Positions 7,697 to 15,451 are shown, counted from the first letter of the stretch. The stretch: 19,148 nucleotides of DNA from an uncultured Eubacteriales bacterium (GCA_902803675.1 CADCQZ010000358.1:1-19148); one strand, 5' to 3'. The notes: generated by a model not told the origin, from the letters alone. Numbers and translations: made by a program.

Positions 7697-9460
7697 TCAG
7701 TTCTGCTGCGTCATGGCCACCAGTTCCTGCTGGGCCTCCCAGCACCGGGCGGCTTCCGCCTCGCACCAGGCCGCGTACTTCTCATAGCCCTTGGCCTTGC
7801 ATTCGTTGATCATGGTGGTCAGATGAAAGTTGAACTCACCGTCGTTCTTGGCGTAGATGCAGCGCCAGCTGTAGGTCTTCACCGCGTCCATGATGCTCTT
7901 GGCCTGGGCCTTGAGCTCCGGATCCATCGCGCCGGCGGAATAAGTCCCCCTGGACAGCATCAGCTTGTAGGGATGCTTCTCCAGGTATTCCTGCAGGGTA
8001 TCGCAGCCGCTCCAGGCGCACCAGTCCTTCTGGATGTCGGTCATGTCCCCGTTCATGACACTGACCCAGCCCTCTTTGTCCAGAGTCTCGGTCTTTTTGC
8101 TGTCCGGGTTCTGCTGGCTGGCAGTGAGGGTCGTATTGTTGATCTGCAGGGCGCCATCGTTGTAGGTGCCGCTCTGGGGGTATTCCTTCCCGGTGCGGGG
8201 CCCAACGAGCACGGTGCCGGACATGTCATACTTGGGATCCTTGTTGGTCTTCAGGCCCAGATCGGTAAAGCAGGCACCGCCTTCCTCGTCATAGTCCCAG
8301 GTCAGTCCCTTGGGGCCGTACCACATGGTGAGACTGCCTTCGGGCGTGGCCAGGTAGTCGATGATGGCCAGGCACAGTTCGGGATACTCCGCGTCCGCGC
8401 CGATGGTCCACACCCGGTTGCCGCCGGCGGTGGACAGCCCGTAGCAGATGGGCGTGGCTTCATCGGGCACCATGGTGCCCATATACCGGCCCGCGGCCAT
8501 ATGATCGGCAGTGTTGTAGGTGGAAGAGCCGGCAAAATTGAAGATGGACCAGAAGGTGCCGCCCGCCTTGACCTTTTCACTCATCTTGTCGAAGGTATTG
8601 CTGGAGGAATCGGGATCCAGCAGTCCCTCCCGGTACAGGGCGTTGAAGAAGCGGAGGCATTCGATGTACATCCCGTCCGGCTCCAGGCAGCCCTGGAACT
8701 CACCGGTCTCGGTGCTGATGAGGCCCTGCTCGAACTCATCCCAGCCGTAGTAAGCCGTGGCCAGGGATTTGACGTACATCACCATGTTTCCATCCCAGTC
8801 CGGCCAGAGGGAGACGGCGTAGGTGGGATTGCCGTTCTCGTCCGCGGGGCAGATCTCCTTCATCTTTTTGAACAGGTCGATCATGCCGTTCAGATCCTTC
8901 ACGGCAGGATAGCCCAGTTCCTTGTACAGGTCCCATCTTAAGTCCCAGGTGTAGAAGAAGTTCTCATGGCTGCCGGCGTTCAGGGCCACATTGTGCCCGA
9001 AGCCGTGTATCTTCCCGTCACCGCTCTTGGCCCTGTTGGCGTTCAGGGCCATCTGGTAATTCTCCCAGATATAGGGCGCGTAGTCCTGCACCAGGCCGTC
9101 TTCTTCCCAGTCCAGGAGCAGCCCCTGTTTGACCGCTTCCTGGTACTGGTCGCCGTCCGCGCCCCAGACCACGATATCGCCCAGGTTCTTGCTCTCCATC
9201 CGGGTGGCGTAGGTACCGTCGGAATCGGGGATGATGTTGATGCGTACATTGAACATGTCCAGCAGCAGATCGGCGCTCCAGTGCCCCTGGATGCCGCTGT
9301 AATTGGCCAGCTGGCTGTACACGTTGATGGTGATGGGGTCGCCGTCATAGACACCGATATCGGCCAGTTTGGCGTAGATATCGCTCTCATCCGCGGCAAA
9401 CGCGCCCGCGAGCCCGGAGAGGAGGAGAAGCACACAGAGACAGGCGATGCACTTTTTCAT
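7697..9460 (-). CDS. Extracellular solute-binding protein of a carbohydrate ABC transporter
   Basis: A 587-residue binding protein of the LplA-like type, longer than typical 400-450-residue sugar binding proteins, as is usual for the partners of LplB/YtcP-type permeases. An N-terminal signal peptide ends near residue 22 (SGLAGAFA, then ADES). The mature part has the mixed alpha/beta pattern of the family, rich in Trp and Tyr suited to stacking on sugar rings, with a typical LAIIDYLATPEGSLTMWYG hinge-region segment. No lipobox cysteine follows the hydrophobic stretch; the cysteines at 4, 8 and 10 lie too early. AAAAGGAGG is eight bases before the ATG. It follows the two permease genes and precedes the GH5 gene. 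Ligands are inferred from context to be beta-gluco-oligosaccharides. Confidence 0.9.
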   Translation of the reverse strand: MKKCIACLCVLLLLSGLAGAFAADESDIYAKLADIGVYDGDPITINVYSQLANYSGIQGHWSADLLLDMFNVRINIIPDSDGTYATRMESKNLGDIVVWGADGDQYQEAVKQGLLLDWEEDGLVQDYAPYIWENYQMALNANRAKSGDGKIHGFGHNVALNAGSHENFFYTWDLRWDLYKELGYPAVKDLNGMIDLFKKMKEICPADENGNPTYAVSLWPDWDGNMVMYVKSLATAYYGWDEFEQGLISTETGEFQGCLEPDGMYIECLRFFNALYREGLLDPDSSSNTFDKMSEKVKAGGTFWSIFNFAGSSTYNTADHMAAGRYMGTMVPDEATPICYGLSTAGGNRVWTIGADAEYPELCLAIIDYLATPEGSLTMWYGPKGLTWDYDEEGGACFTDLGLKTNKDPKYDMSGTVLVGPRTGKEYPQSGTYNDGALQINNTTLTASQQNPDSKKTETLDKEGWVSVMNGDMTDIQKDWCAWSGCDTLQEYLEKHPYKLMLSRGTYSAGAMDPELKAQAKSIMDAVKTYSWRCIYAKNDGEFNFHLTTMINECKAKGYEKYAAWCEAEAARCWEAQQELVAMTQQN

Positions 9461-9534
9461 GGAACGAGCCTCCTTTTGGCGAAAGTCGAACGGGAAACGA
9501 AAAGATCAAACGCAAATGATCCGCGATGCCATGA

Positions 9535-10491
9535 TCAGCCCTTGACGGCTCCCAGCATGATGCCCTTGACGAAATACCGCTGCATGAAGGGATACACCAG
9601 AAGGATCGGGATGATGCTGACCATGGATACCGTGTACTGGATCACACGCTGGTTCAGCATGTTTTGAGCAGCCTGCTCGCTGATGGCGCCGCCCTGGCTC
9701 ATCATGGCTCCCAGATTGCTGGAGCTCGTCAGATACACATACAGCCGATGCTGCAGGGTGTACAGATCAGGCCGGTTGTTCATCAGCAGCAGGGAGTCCT
9801 GGAAGGAGTTCCAGTTGCCCACGGCGCCGAAGATGGCGATGGTAGCCAGGATGGGAACACTCAGGGGCAGGATGATGCGCATCCAGACTTTCAGGGTGGA
9901 CGCGCCGTCGATCACGGCGCTCTCCTCCAGGGATGAGGGGATGGACTCGATATAGGTCTTCACCAGGATGATGTTGTAGGGTGCCACCAGACCGGGGATG
10001 ATGTAGGCGAGGAAATTGTCCGTCAGGCCCAGCATGAGCATGTTCATGTACCAGGGCACCAGGCCGGCGTTGAAATACATGGTGATCACGAGGAAGCGGT
10101 ACCAGAATGAGCGCTTCCACATTTTCTGTTTGGTGACCAGATACCCCGCCCAGGCCGAGGTGATCACCATCAGCGCGGTGCCGACGACCGTGCGGGTCAC
10201 GGTGACGATCACGCTGCTGCCCAGGTCCTGCACGTTTTGAAGCGCCACATAGTTGCTGATCTGCACGCCGAACACCGCGGTGCCTTCGGCGTTCTTGACC
10301 TGCGGGAAGAAATTGATCAGCCCGCTGGTCACCAGATCATTATCCGAAATGGTGTTGATCAGCAGATAATAGAACGGGAATACACAGATCAGCGTGAACA
10401 GGCTGAAGAAAATGACCAGCGCCGTGTCGAACACACGGTCCCCGGCGCTCCGTCGGATATGAAGGGGAGCCGCAGTCTCTTTTTTCGTCAT
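9535..10491 (-). CDS. Carbohydrate ABC transporter permease, LplC/YtcP-like
   Basis: One half of the membrane channel for oligosaccharide import, 318 residues. It has six predicted membrane helices, starting with FDTALVIFFSLFTLICVFPF. The cytoplasmic EAA loop that docks on the ATPase is clear at about 189-211 (EESAVIDGASTLKVWMRIIL), and the C-terminus ends in MQRYFVKGIMLGAVKG, characteristic of this permease type. GGGAGGGGG before its ATG overlaps the stop codon of the upstream permease gene (16-bp gap), so the two are translationally coupled. No ATP-binding subunit is encoded in the locus; this transporter class normally borrows a shared MsmK-like ATPase. Confidence 0.93.
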   Translation of the reverse strand: MTKKETAAPLHIRRSAGDRVFDTALVIFFSLFTLICVFPFYYLLINTISDNDLVTSGLINFFPQVKNAEGTAVFGVQISNYVALQNVQDLGSSVIVTVTRTVVGTALMVITSAWAGYLVTKQKMWKRSFWYRFLVITMYFNAGLVPWYMNMLMLGLTDNFLAYIIPGLVAPYNIILVKTYIESIPSSLEESAVIDGASTLKVWMRIILPLSVPILATIAIFGAVGNWNSFQDSLLLMNNRPDLYTLQHRLYVYLTSSSNLGAMMSQGGAISEQAAQNMLNQRVIQYTVSMVSIIPILLVYPFMQRYFVKGIMLGAVKG

Positions 10492-10507
10492 AGTCCCGAC
10501 CCCCTCC

Positions 10508-11995
10508 CTATATGATGCTGTCCCCGCGGACGGCTTTGGAAATGCCGTTGGCGGTGAACAGAAGAGCGATGCCCACCAGGGATTTGGAGATGCCCACCAC
10601 GGTGCTCAGCGGGATCTGATCGTTCCCGATGCCGATGTTGTACACATACAGATCCAGCACCTCGATCATGTCCTTGTTCATAGGATTGGAGAACACCAGG
10701 TACTGCTCCATACCGTTGCTCAGGATGCCGCCGATGCTCATCAGCAGCATGACCATATAGGTGGGGATCAGCCCGGGGATGGTGATGTGCCAGATGCAGC
10801 GGAAGCGGTTGGCGCCGTCCACCCTGGCAGCCTCATACAATTGCTGATCGATGCCCGCAATGCCGGCGATATACACGATGGCGCTCCAGCCCACGCCCTT
10901 CCAGGTGCCCCACAGGAGCATCTTCAGCCAGGTGTGGTCCGGGATCTGCAGATAGTTGGTATTGGCGCCCGTCACGTGCATCACATTGGTCAGGAAGCTG
11001 TTGATAAAGCCGTTGGTGGAGAAGATGCAGATGGCGATAGCGTACACCAGCACCCAGGAGATGAAATTGGGGATGGTGGTGAAGGTCTGCACGAAGCGCT
11101 GGAACCGCGTGCTGCGCACCTCCGCCAGCAGGACCGCGAAGGCGATGGGCAGCCAGGAGGTGGCGATGCCCAGGCCGCTCATGATCAGCGTGTTCCTCAG
11201 GACACGCACCAGTTCCTTGGCGTTGGCCGGATCCAGGAACAGGAACCGGAACCACTTGAATCCCACGAAGTTCTCCGCCCCTATACTGCCTCCGGGCGTA
11301 TAGTCGAAGAAGGCGAAGCGCCAGCCCCAGATGGGCAGATAACTGAAAACGAAAGCAAGCAGGATCACCGGAAGCATCATCAGGAACAGCCGGTACTTTT
11401 CGTCCATCTCCATCCTGGCCGCCTTATCCGTTTCCTTCTCGGAGGTCAAAAACGCGATCAGGGCCGTTATCAGGAGCAGCCCCGCGAAGACGCAGAACAC
11501 ATAGAAACCGCCGGGAAGGATCACCCGGATGGTATCCAGCTTGCCCGCTTCCTCACCGTGGGACAGCATATTGCCGTATGCTTTCCTGATCAGCAGCAGC
11601 CCTCCGGCCATGACGGGCGAGCCGACCAAGGGCAGGATAAGGCCTCGGCGGCACATTTTCCTGTTGCCCAGGCTCATGCACGCGCCCACACCGCAGGCGA
11701 TCACACCGGCCATGAGCAGGCAGCAGGCGATCATGAGCAGGGTGATATCCGATGTGCGGATCCACTGGGACCGCAGGATGCGGCCCATGCTGTTGGTGAT
11801 GGTATCGAAGCTGACGCCTGTGGTGAACAGGCTGGTGGATTCATTGATCTTTTCACTGATCCTGCCGGGATTGACCGGCGGAAAGAAAACAGCCAGGCCG
11901 GCGATCAGCGCCGCGGATCGGAAGATCCACAGCGGCAGCCGCCGGCCAAGGGACGGCCCCCCCGCATGGATCGTCTTGTGAACGCTTGCTTCCAC
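10508..11995 (-). CDS. Carbohydrate ABC transporter permease, LplB-like, with extra N-terminal membrane domain
   Basis: Second permease half, 495 residues against the usual 290-330. The core from about residue 200 onward is standard: LFLMMLPVILLAFVFSYLP as the first helix, WGWRFAFFDY, and the EAA loop YEAARVDGANRFRCIWHITI at about 387-406. Residues 1-199 are additional. They carry about four hydrophobic segments (22-39, 83-107, 117-136, 157-183) and a polar stretch of about 45 residues between the first two, which probably lies outside the cell. The start is GTG at 11995, six bases after AGGAGGAG. The function of the extension is unknown. Confidence 0.9.
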   Translation of the reverse strand: MEASVHKTIHAGGPSLGRRLPLWIFRSAALIAGLAVFFPPVNPGRISEKINESTSLFTTGVSFDTITNSMGRILRSQWIRTSDITLLMIACCLLMAGVIACGVGACMSLGNRKMCRRGLILPLVGSPVMAGGLLLIRKAYGNMLSHGEEAGKLDTIRVILPGGFYVFCVFAGLLLITALIAFLTSEKETDKAARMEMDEKYRLFLMMLPVILLAFVFSYLPIWGWRFAFFDYTPGGSIGAENFVGFKWFRFLFLDPANAKELVRVLRNTLIMSGLGIATSWLPIAFAVLLAEVRSTRFQRFVQTFTTIPNFISWVLVYAIAICIFSTNGFINSFLTNVMHVTGANTNYLQIPDHTWLKMLLWGTWKGVGWSAIVYIAGIAGIDQQLYEAARVDGANRFRCIWHITIPGLIPTYMVMLLMSIGGILSNGMEQYLVFSNPMNKDMIEVLDLYVYNIGIGNDQIPLSTVVGISKSLVGIALLFTANGISKAVRGDSII

Positions 11996-12040
11996 GTCCG
12001 TCTCCTCCTAAAACGCACGATAGATCAAAGAACAGTCCTG

Positions 12041-12070
12041 CGGGGAGCGCCCGAAAAAGGGCGCTCCCCG
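12041..12070 (-). other. Strong intercistronic hairpin without a U-tract
   Basis: A perfect 12-bp stem (12041-12052 with 12059-12070, arm CGGGGAGCGCCC) and a 6-nt loop begin 10 bases after the stop of the modular protein gene. The T-run lies on the wrong side of the stem for a minus-strand terminator. It is more likely an mRNA stabiliser or processing boundary between the modular-protein message and the permease message. Confidence 0.75.
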
Positions 12071-12080
12071 AAAAAACGTA

Positions 12081-14078
12081 TTACCAGCCGCTGACGGTGA
12101 AGGTGATGGTGATGGTCTCGTTGGGGCCGGGCACTGTGTAGCCGAAGTCGGCACCGGTGCCGTAGACGTTGATCACGTCGATGCGGGCGTAAGCGCCCTC
12201 TTCGATGTTCACATTGGTGTATTCCTGGGTCGCGGCACCGCCGATCTTGATCTTGACGCCGTCGATGGTCAGGAAGCCGTCGGCGATCAGCTTGGAGGGG
12301 ATATCCGTGGACACGAACAGCAGGTTGAATTCCTCCGTCGCGCCGAAGCCCCTCTCACCTGTGGTGAGGCTGACAGTGTACTCGCCGTCGCCGGTGATCT
12401 CCACGTCCACGAAGCTGCCGCCCAGATCATCGGAACCGTCTTCGGTGTCCGGATTGTCCCAGCCGGTCAGCCGGTAGAAGTAAGGATGCTCCGCGTCGTT
12501 CATGCCGTAACTGTCATTCCAGGCATTGCGGAACACGTAGGTATCCTTGCCCTGAACACCGATATAAGCATGGAAGCCGGCTTCCTTCAGGGCATTGGCT
12601 TCTTCCTCGGTCATGGGTGCGTCATCACCCTTGGCGATGGGCTTGCCGTAGATGAGATCGAAAGTCACTTCCACGTTCTTGACGGCGGCGAAAGCTTCCT
12701 TATCCACGATGATGGGGGACGCGTCCGTCAGATCGCCGTCCGCACGGCGGGCATCAACAGGCAGCTCGGTCACCCATTCGTTGTACAGATTCTCCCGGGT
12801 GGTGATGCCGTCATCGGAGGAGGTATACCCCTTGCCGAGCGCGATGGCCTCCCCGTTGACCTTCACTTCGGTAACGTTGATGAAATAGCCGTTGAAGGTC
12901 TTCTCGCCGTTGACGATGCCCACGGCGGAGAAAGCCAGGCCCTGGGCCTCTTCCGCGAACTCCAGGCCCACGGTGTAAGTGCCGGCACCGGTGATCTCGG
13001 CGTTGACGGCGGTTACACCTTCAGGCGCGTCACCGCCCCAGTACTGGTACGCCCAGTTGGCGTCCGCATACATGAGGTAAGCCGTGTCGGTGACGGGCAC
13101 CAGGGTGAAGTCGATCTGGACGGACTTCACGGCACCGAACAGCTCCTTGTCCACGATGATGGGCTTGGCCCCTTCCACTGTGCCGTCGAAAGAATGCGCG
13201 TCGGTGGGCAGATCGCTGACCCATTCATTGTACACGTTCATCCGGGTGGTGACGCCGTCATCGGAGGAGGTGTAGCCCTTCTCGAAGGCGATCTCTTCGC
13301 CGTTCACACGGATGGCGTTGATCTTGATCGAAGCGCCGGGATAGGTCTTTTCACCGTTCACGATGCCCAGGGCGGCAAAGGCCAGGCCCTGCGCTTCTTC
13401 CGCGAACTCAAGGCCCACGGTGTAATCGCCAAAGCCGTCGATCACGGCGTTCACGGCCGTAACGCCTTCAGGCGCGTCGCCGCTCCAGTACTGGTAAGCC
13501 CAGTTGGCATCGGCATACATGATGTAGGCGGTGTCCACGCCGAACTGATGCAGCGTGAAGTCCACTTCCACGCTCTTCACGGCAGCGAAGAGCTCCTTGT
13601 CCACGATGACGGGCTTGGCGTCGTCCGTCTTCCCGTCGAAGGATCGGGCATCGGTGGGCACTTCGGTCACCCACTCGTTATAGATGTTCATGCGGGTCAC
13701 GATCCCGTCATCCGAGGAGGTATAGCCCTTCTCAAAGGCGATCTCTTCCCCGTTCACGCGGATAGCGCTGATCTCGATGGTATAACCGGGCAGAGCCAGT
13801 TCACCGTCCGTGATCCCCACGGCTGTAAAGGCCAGGCCCTGGGCTTCTTCGGCAAACTCCAGGCCCACGGTGTAGGTGCCCGCGCCGGTCACGGCGGCGT
13901 TCTTCGCGGTCACGCCCTCCGGGGCTTCACCGCCCCAGTACTGGTAAGCCCAGGCACTGTCGGCGTACATCAGATACGCTTCAGGGCCGGCGGGAGCTTC
14001 TTCCGCCACGGCGGGGACGATGCCCGTCAGGCTCACGATCAGAGCCAGGCAGATAAGAACAGCCAGTGTCTTCTTCAT
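12081..14078 (-). CDS. Secreted protein of three near-identical modules plus one divergent copy
   Basis: A 665-residue exported protein with a signal peptide (1-25, ending VPAVA). The mature part is almost wholly modules: 34-176, 184-326 and 333-475 are close copies with a period of 149-150 residues, and 504-663 is a divergent fourth. Each copy begins with an aromatic patch (WAYQYW), then an ITGAGTYTVGLEF strand, AEEAQGLAF, a VNGE turn, YTSSDDG and YNEWV, ending in an IIVDKE..AVK..VDF strand. No catalytic motif, dockerin, LPXTG, SLH domain or lipobox is seen, and the mature protein has no cysteine. The same module ends the GH5 enzyme of this locus. A multivalent glycan-binding role is inferred. 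AAGGAGG lies seven to ten bases before the ATG. It follows lacI by 77 bp with no clear promoter between them. Confidence 0.9.
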   Translation of the reverse strand: MKKTLAVLICLALIVSLTGIVPAVAEEAPAGPEAYLMYADSAWAYQYWGGEAPEGVTAKNAAVTGAGTYTVGLEFAEEAQGLAFTAVGITDGELALPGYTIEISAIRVNGEEIAFEKGYTSSDDGIVTRMNIYNEWVTEVPTDARSFDGKTDDAKPVIVDKELFAAVKSVEVDFTLHQFGVDTAYIMYADANWAYQYWSGDAPEGVTAVNAVIDGFGDYTVGLEFAEEAQGLAFAALGIVNGEKTYPGASIKINAIRVNGEEIAFEKGYTSSDDGVTTRMNVYNEWVSDLPTDAHSFDGTVEGAKPIIVDKELFGAVKSVQIDFTLVPVTDTAYLMYADANWAYQYWGGDAPEGVTAVNAEITGAGTYTVGLEFAEEAQGLAFSAVGIVNGEKTFNGYFINVTEVKVNGEAIALGKGYTSSDDGITTRENLYNEWVTELPVDARRADGDLTDASPIIVDKEAFAAVKNVEVTFDLIYGKPIAKGDDAPMTEEEANALKEAGFHAYIGVQGKDTYVFRNAWNDSYGMNDAEHPYFYRLTGWDNPDTEDGSDDLGGSFVDVEITGDGEYTVSLTTGERGFGATEEFNLLFVSTDIPSKLIADGFLTIDGVKIKIGGAATQEYTNVNIEEGAYARIDVINVYGTGADFGYTVPGPNETITITFTVSGW
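12090..12569 (-). repeat. Divergent fourth module copy
   Basis: Codes for residues 504-663. It keeps the outline of the other copies, AYIGVQGKDTYVFRNAW at the aromatic patch, VEITGDGEYTVSL in the second strand and a TIDGVKIKIGG turn, but lacks the AEEAQGLAF and YTSSDDG motifs and carries an insertion rich in Asp, Asn and Gly. Confidence 0.6.
12654..13979 (-). repeat. Three tandem module repeats of about 450 bp
   Basis: Module I is encoded at 13979-13551, module II at 13529-13101 and module III at 13082-12654. They are easily aligned at DNA level as well as protein level (for example the stretches coding for EFAEEAQGLAF and IVDKELF), which implies fairly recent duplication or ongoing gene conversion. 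Modules I and II are closest in the MNxYNEWV region; module III differs there. Confidence 0.9.
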
Positions 14079-14155
14079 GGTTCTTCCTCCTTAATAAATG
14101 TTGCATTGGAAACACATCTATCGCTCCCCCCCGTCAGGGCGGGTAAGCTTCCGCG

Positions 14156-15160
14156 TCACGTCTCCGGGGCGGGTCCCAGAGTCTCCCCCGGGATCAGCAC
14201 ACCTGCAACGGTGATCTTCCGCCTCTCATGGGCATCCGGATCCTCGATGGCTTCCTGCAGGAGCTGAGCCGCTTCCTGCGCCACTCTGGCCGCGTCCTGG
14301 CGGTAGGTGGTCAGACGGGGATGGAGCATCTGGGTCATGCGGATGCCGTCATATCCCACCAGGCTCACGTCCCGGGGCACCCTCAGACCCATGTTCTCCA
14401 GTGCCTCCAGCGCCCCCAGGCAGCTGAAATCATCCGGGCAGAGGATGCAGCCGGGCTTTTCGCTCCCGGCCATCAGGGCCCTGACCTCAGCCGCGCAGAT
14501 GTCAGGCGCGTGGAAGCGGCCCTGTCGCACATATTCTGAAGGCACTTTCAGGCCCAGCTCCGCGCAGGCCTTATAGAACCCGGCGGCCCGCTCACGGGTC
14601 ACCATGCTGTCATCTCCCTGGATGAAGGCCACCCGCCGGTGTCCCTTCTCCCAGACCGCCCGGACGATCTGTTCGACGCTCCCCCGGTTGTCGCACATGA
14701 CGCAGTCACATCCGTCGTACGCGTGATCGATCACCACCGTGGGCATGCTTCCGGAGGCCAGGCGCATCACGTCGGGAGAATGGAAATCCGCCTGGACCAC
14801 CACTACGCCGTCCAGATTGCGCCGGCGGGCCCGGTCGTGGTAGTTCCCTTCCTCGCTGTTGGGGAAACGCCGGATGAACGTCAGGTCGTACCCCTTGTTC
14901 TCCGCCGCGAAACGGATCTCGTTGAGCAGCAGGCTGAAATACTCATGGTCCATCCTGTCCTCGTACAGGATGCCGATATTGTAGGACCGGCTGGTCTTGA
15001 GGGTGCGGGCCGCGGCATTCGGATAATAGCCCATCTCCTTGGCGGTCCTCAGGATAAAGGCGGTATTCTTTTTGCCCGGATCCGCCAGCCCGTTCAGCGC
15101 ACGGGAGACCGTGGCGGCGGATACCCCGCAGGCCTGAGCGATATCTTTCAGCTTTACCAA
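14156..15160 (-). CDS. LacI-family transcriptional regulator
   Basis: A 334-residue sugar-responsive DNA-binding protein. Numbered from the chosen TTG, the helix-turn-helix is at 4-23 (KDIAQACGVSAATVSRALNG), the hinge helix NAAARTLK at 48-55 with the Leu54 that normally wedges into the central CG of the operator, and a periplasmic-binding-protein-like sensor domain follows (SYNIGILYED, DGVVVV, GHRRVAFI, CILCPDDF, VSLVGYDG, LTTYRQD). I chose TTG at 15160 because it gives the usual family N-terminus and a G-rich site lies upstream. The ATG at 15187 has no site, and still longer versions start upstream of the predicted transcript start. It is the first gene of the glucan locus and should control it and itself. 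Confidence 0.9.
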   Translation of the reverse strand: MVKLKDIAQACGVSAATVSRALNGLADPGKKNTAFILRTAKEMGYYPNAAARTLKTSRSYNIGILYEDRMDHEYFSLLLNEIRFAAENKGYDLTFIRRFPNSEEGNYHDRARRRNLDGVVVVQADFHSPDVMRLASGSMPTVVIDHAYDGCDCVMCDNRGSVEQIVRAVWEKGHRRVAFIQGDDSMVTRERAAGFYKACAELGLKVPSEYVRQGRFHAPDICAAEVRALMAGSEKPGCILCPDDFSCLGALEALENMGLRVPRDVSLVGYDGIRMTQMLHPRLTTYRQDAARVAQEAAQLLQEAIEDPDAHERRKITVAGVLIPGETLGPAPET

Positions 15161-15207
15161 TCCCGTTCCCCCCCGCCGACCAAGCATCGAAGACCGAATA
15201 CAGCAAA

Positions 15208-15223
15208 TTGCAATCGTTTGCAA
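15208..15223 (-). promoter_or_regulatory. LacI/CcpA-type operator over the lacI start point
   Basis: On the minus strand TTGCAAACGATTGCAA, a near-palindrome with a central CG. It fits the general cre consensus WTGNAANCGNWNNCAW at every fixed position. It begins two bases downstream of the -10 box, so a bound repressor would cover the transcription start. Confidence 0.8.
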
Positions 15224-15225
15224 TC

Positions 15226-15254
15226 ATTATAGAATGCTCCGGAGACTTTGTCAA
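15226..15254 (-). promoter_or_regulatory. Consensus sigma-A promoter of the glucan locus
   Basis: Minus strand: perfect TTGACA (15254-15249), exactly 17 bp, perfect TATAAT (15231-15226). The predicted start near 15219 lies within the operator. It is the only good promoter I see ahead of the six-gene minus-strand series, so it probably drives all of them. Confidence 0.9.
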
Positions 15255-15348
15255 CATGTATATGTTATCCGGCTGCATTTTTATTGTTTAAGCCATAAAA
15301 ACGAGTTTATTCACGCTTTTCCCGTCCCGAACGGGCCGCTTTTTAAAA

Positions 15349-15364
15349 TTGCAAACGTTTAAAT
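15349..15364. promoter_or_regulatory. Second LacI/CcpA-type operator
   Basis: TTGCAAACGTTTAAAT matches the same consensus with one mismatch and has the core AAACGTTT. Its centre is 141 bp from the first operator, a spacing compatible with DNA looping; it could equally be a degenerate or CcpA site. Confidence 0.55.
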
Positions 15365-15424
15365 AATTACATACCGGAAACGCACGGGCAGCCGCTTTGC
15401 ATTGCATGAAGGCCCCGCCGCGGC

Positions 15425-15451
15425 AAAAAAAAGACCCGGGACAGGCCCGGG
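15425..15451 (-). terminator. Terminator after the 21-residue-repeat protein gene
   Basis: On the minus strand a CCCGGG-CCTGT-CCCGGG hairpin (15451-15435) is followed by TC and a run of eight T (15432-15425). It isolates the repeat-protein gene from the lacI promoter. Confidence 0.85.

Noticed and set aside
12654..13979. The 450-bp repeats as mobile-element copies
   Set aside because: They have no terminal inverted repeats or transposase and sit in frame within one exported protein.
14079..14155. A separate promoter or terminator between lacI and the modular gene
   Set aside because: Only a weak CCCG/CGGG hairpin is present and no -35/-10 pair of acceptable spacing was found, so co-transcription is the simpler view.
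12486..14267. Long open frame on the plus strand (593 codons) antisense to the modular gene, and similar long antisense frames at 2733-3755, 3127-4557 and 16439-17716
   Set aside because: They mirror GC-rich coding DNA on the other strand, have no ribosome binding site or recognisable domain, and the opposite frames carry clear families or signal peptides.
15161..15223. A longer LacI regulator beginning at 15223 or 15187
   Set aside because: 15223 lies at or before the predicted transcript start, and the ATG at 15187 has no ribosome binding site; TTG at 15160 gives the standard family N-terminus.
15321..15345. Small CCCGT/ACGGG hairpin followed by a T-run on the plus strand
   Set aside because: The stem is only five pairs and no plus-strand gene lies upstream for it to terminate.
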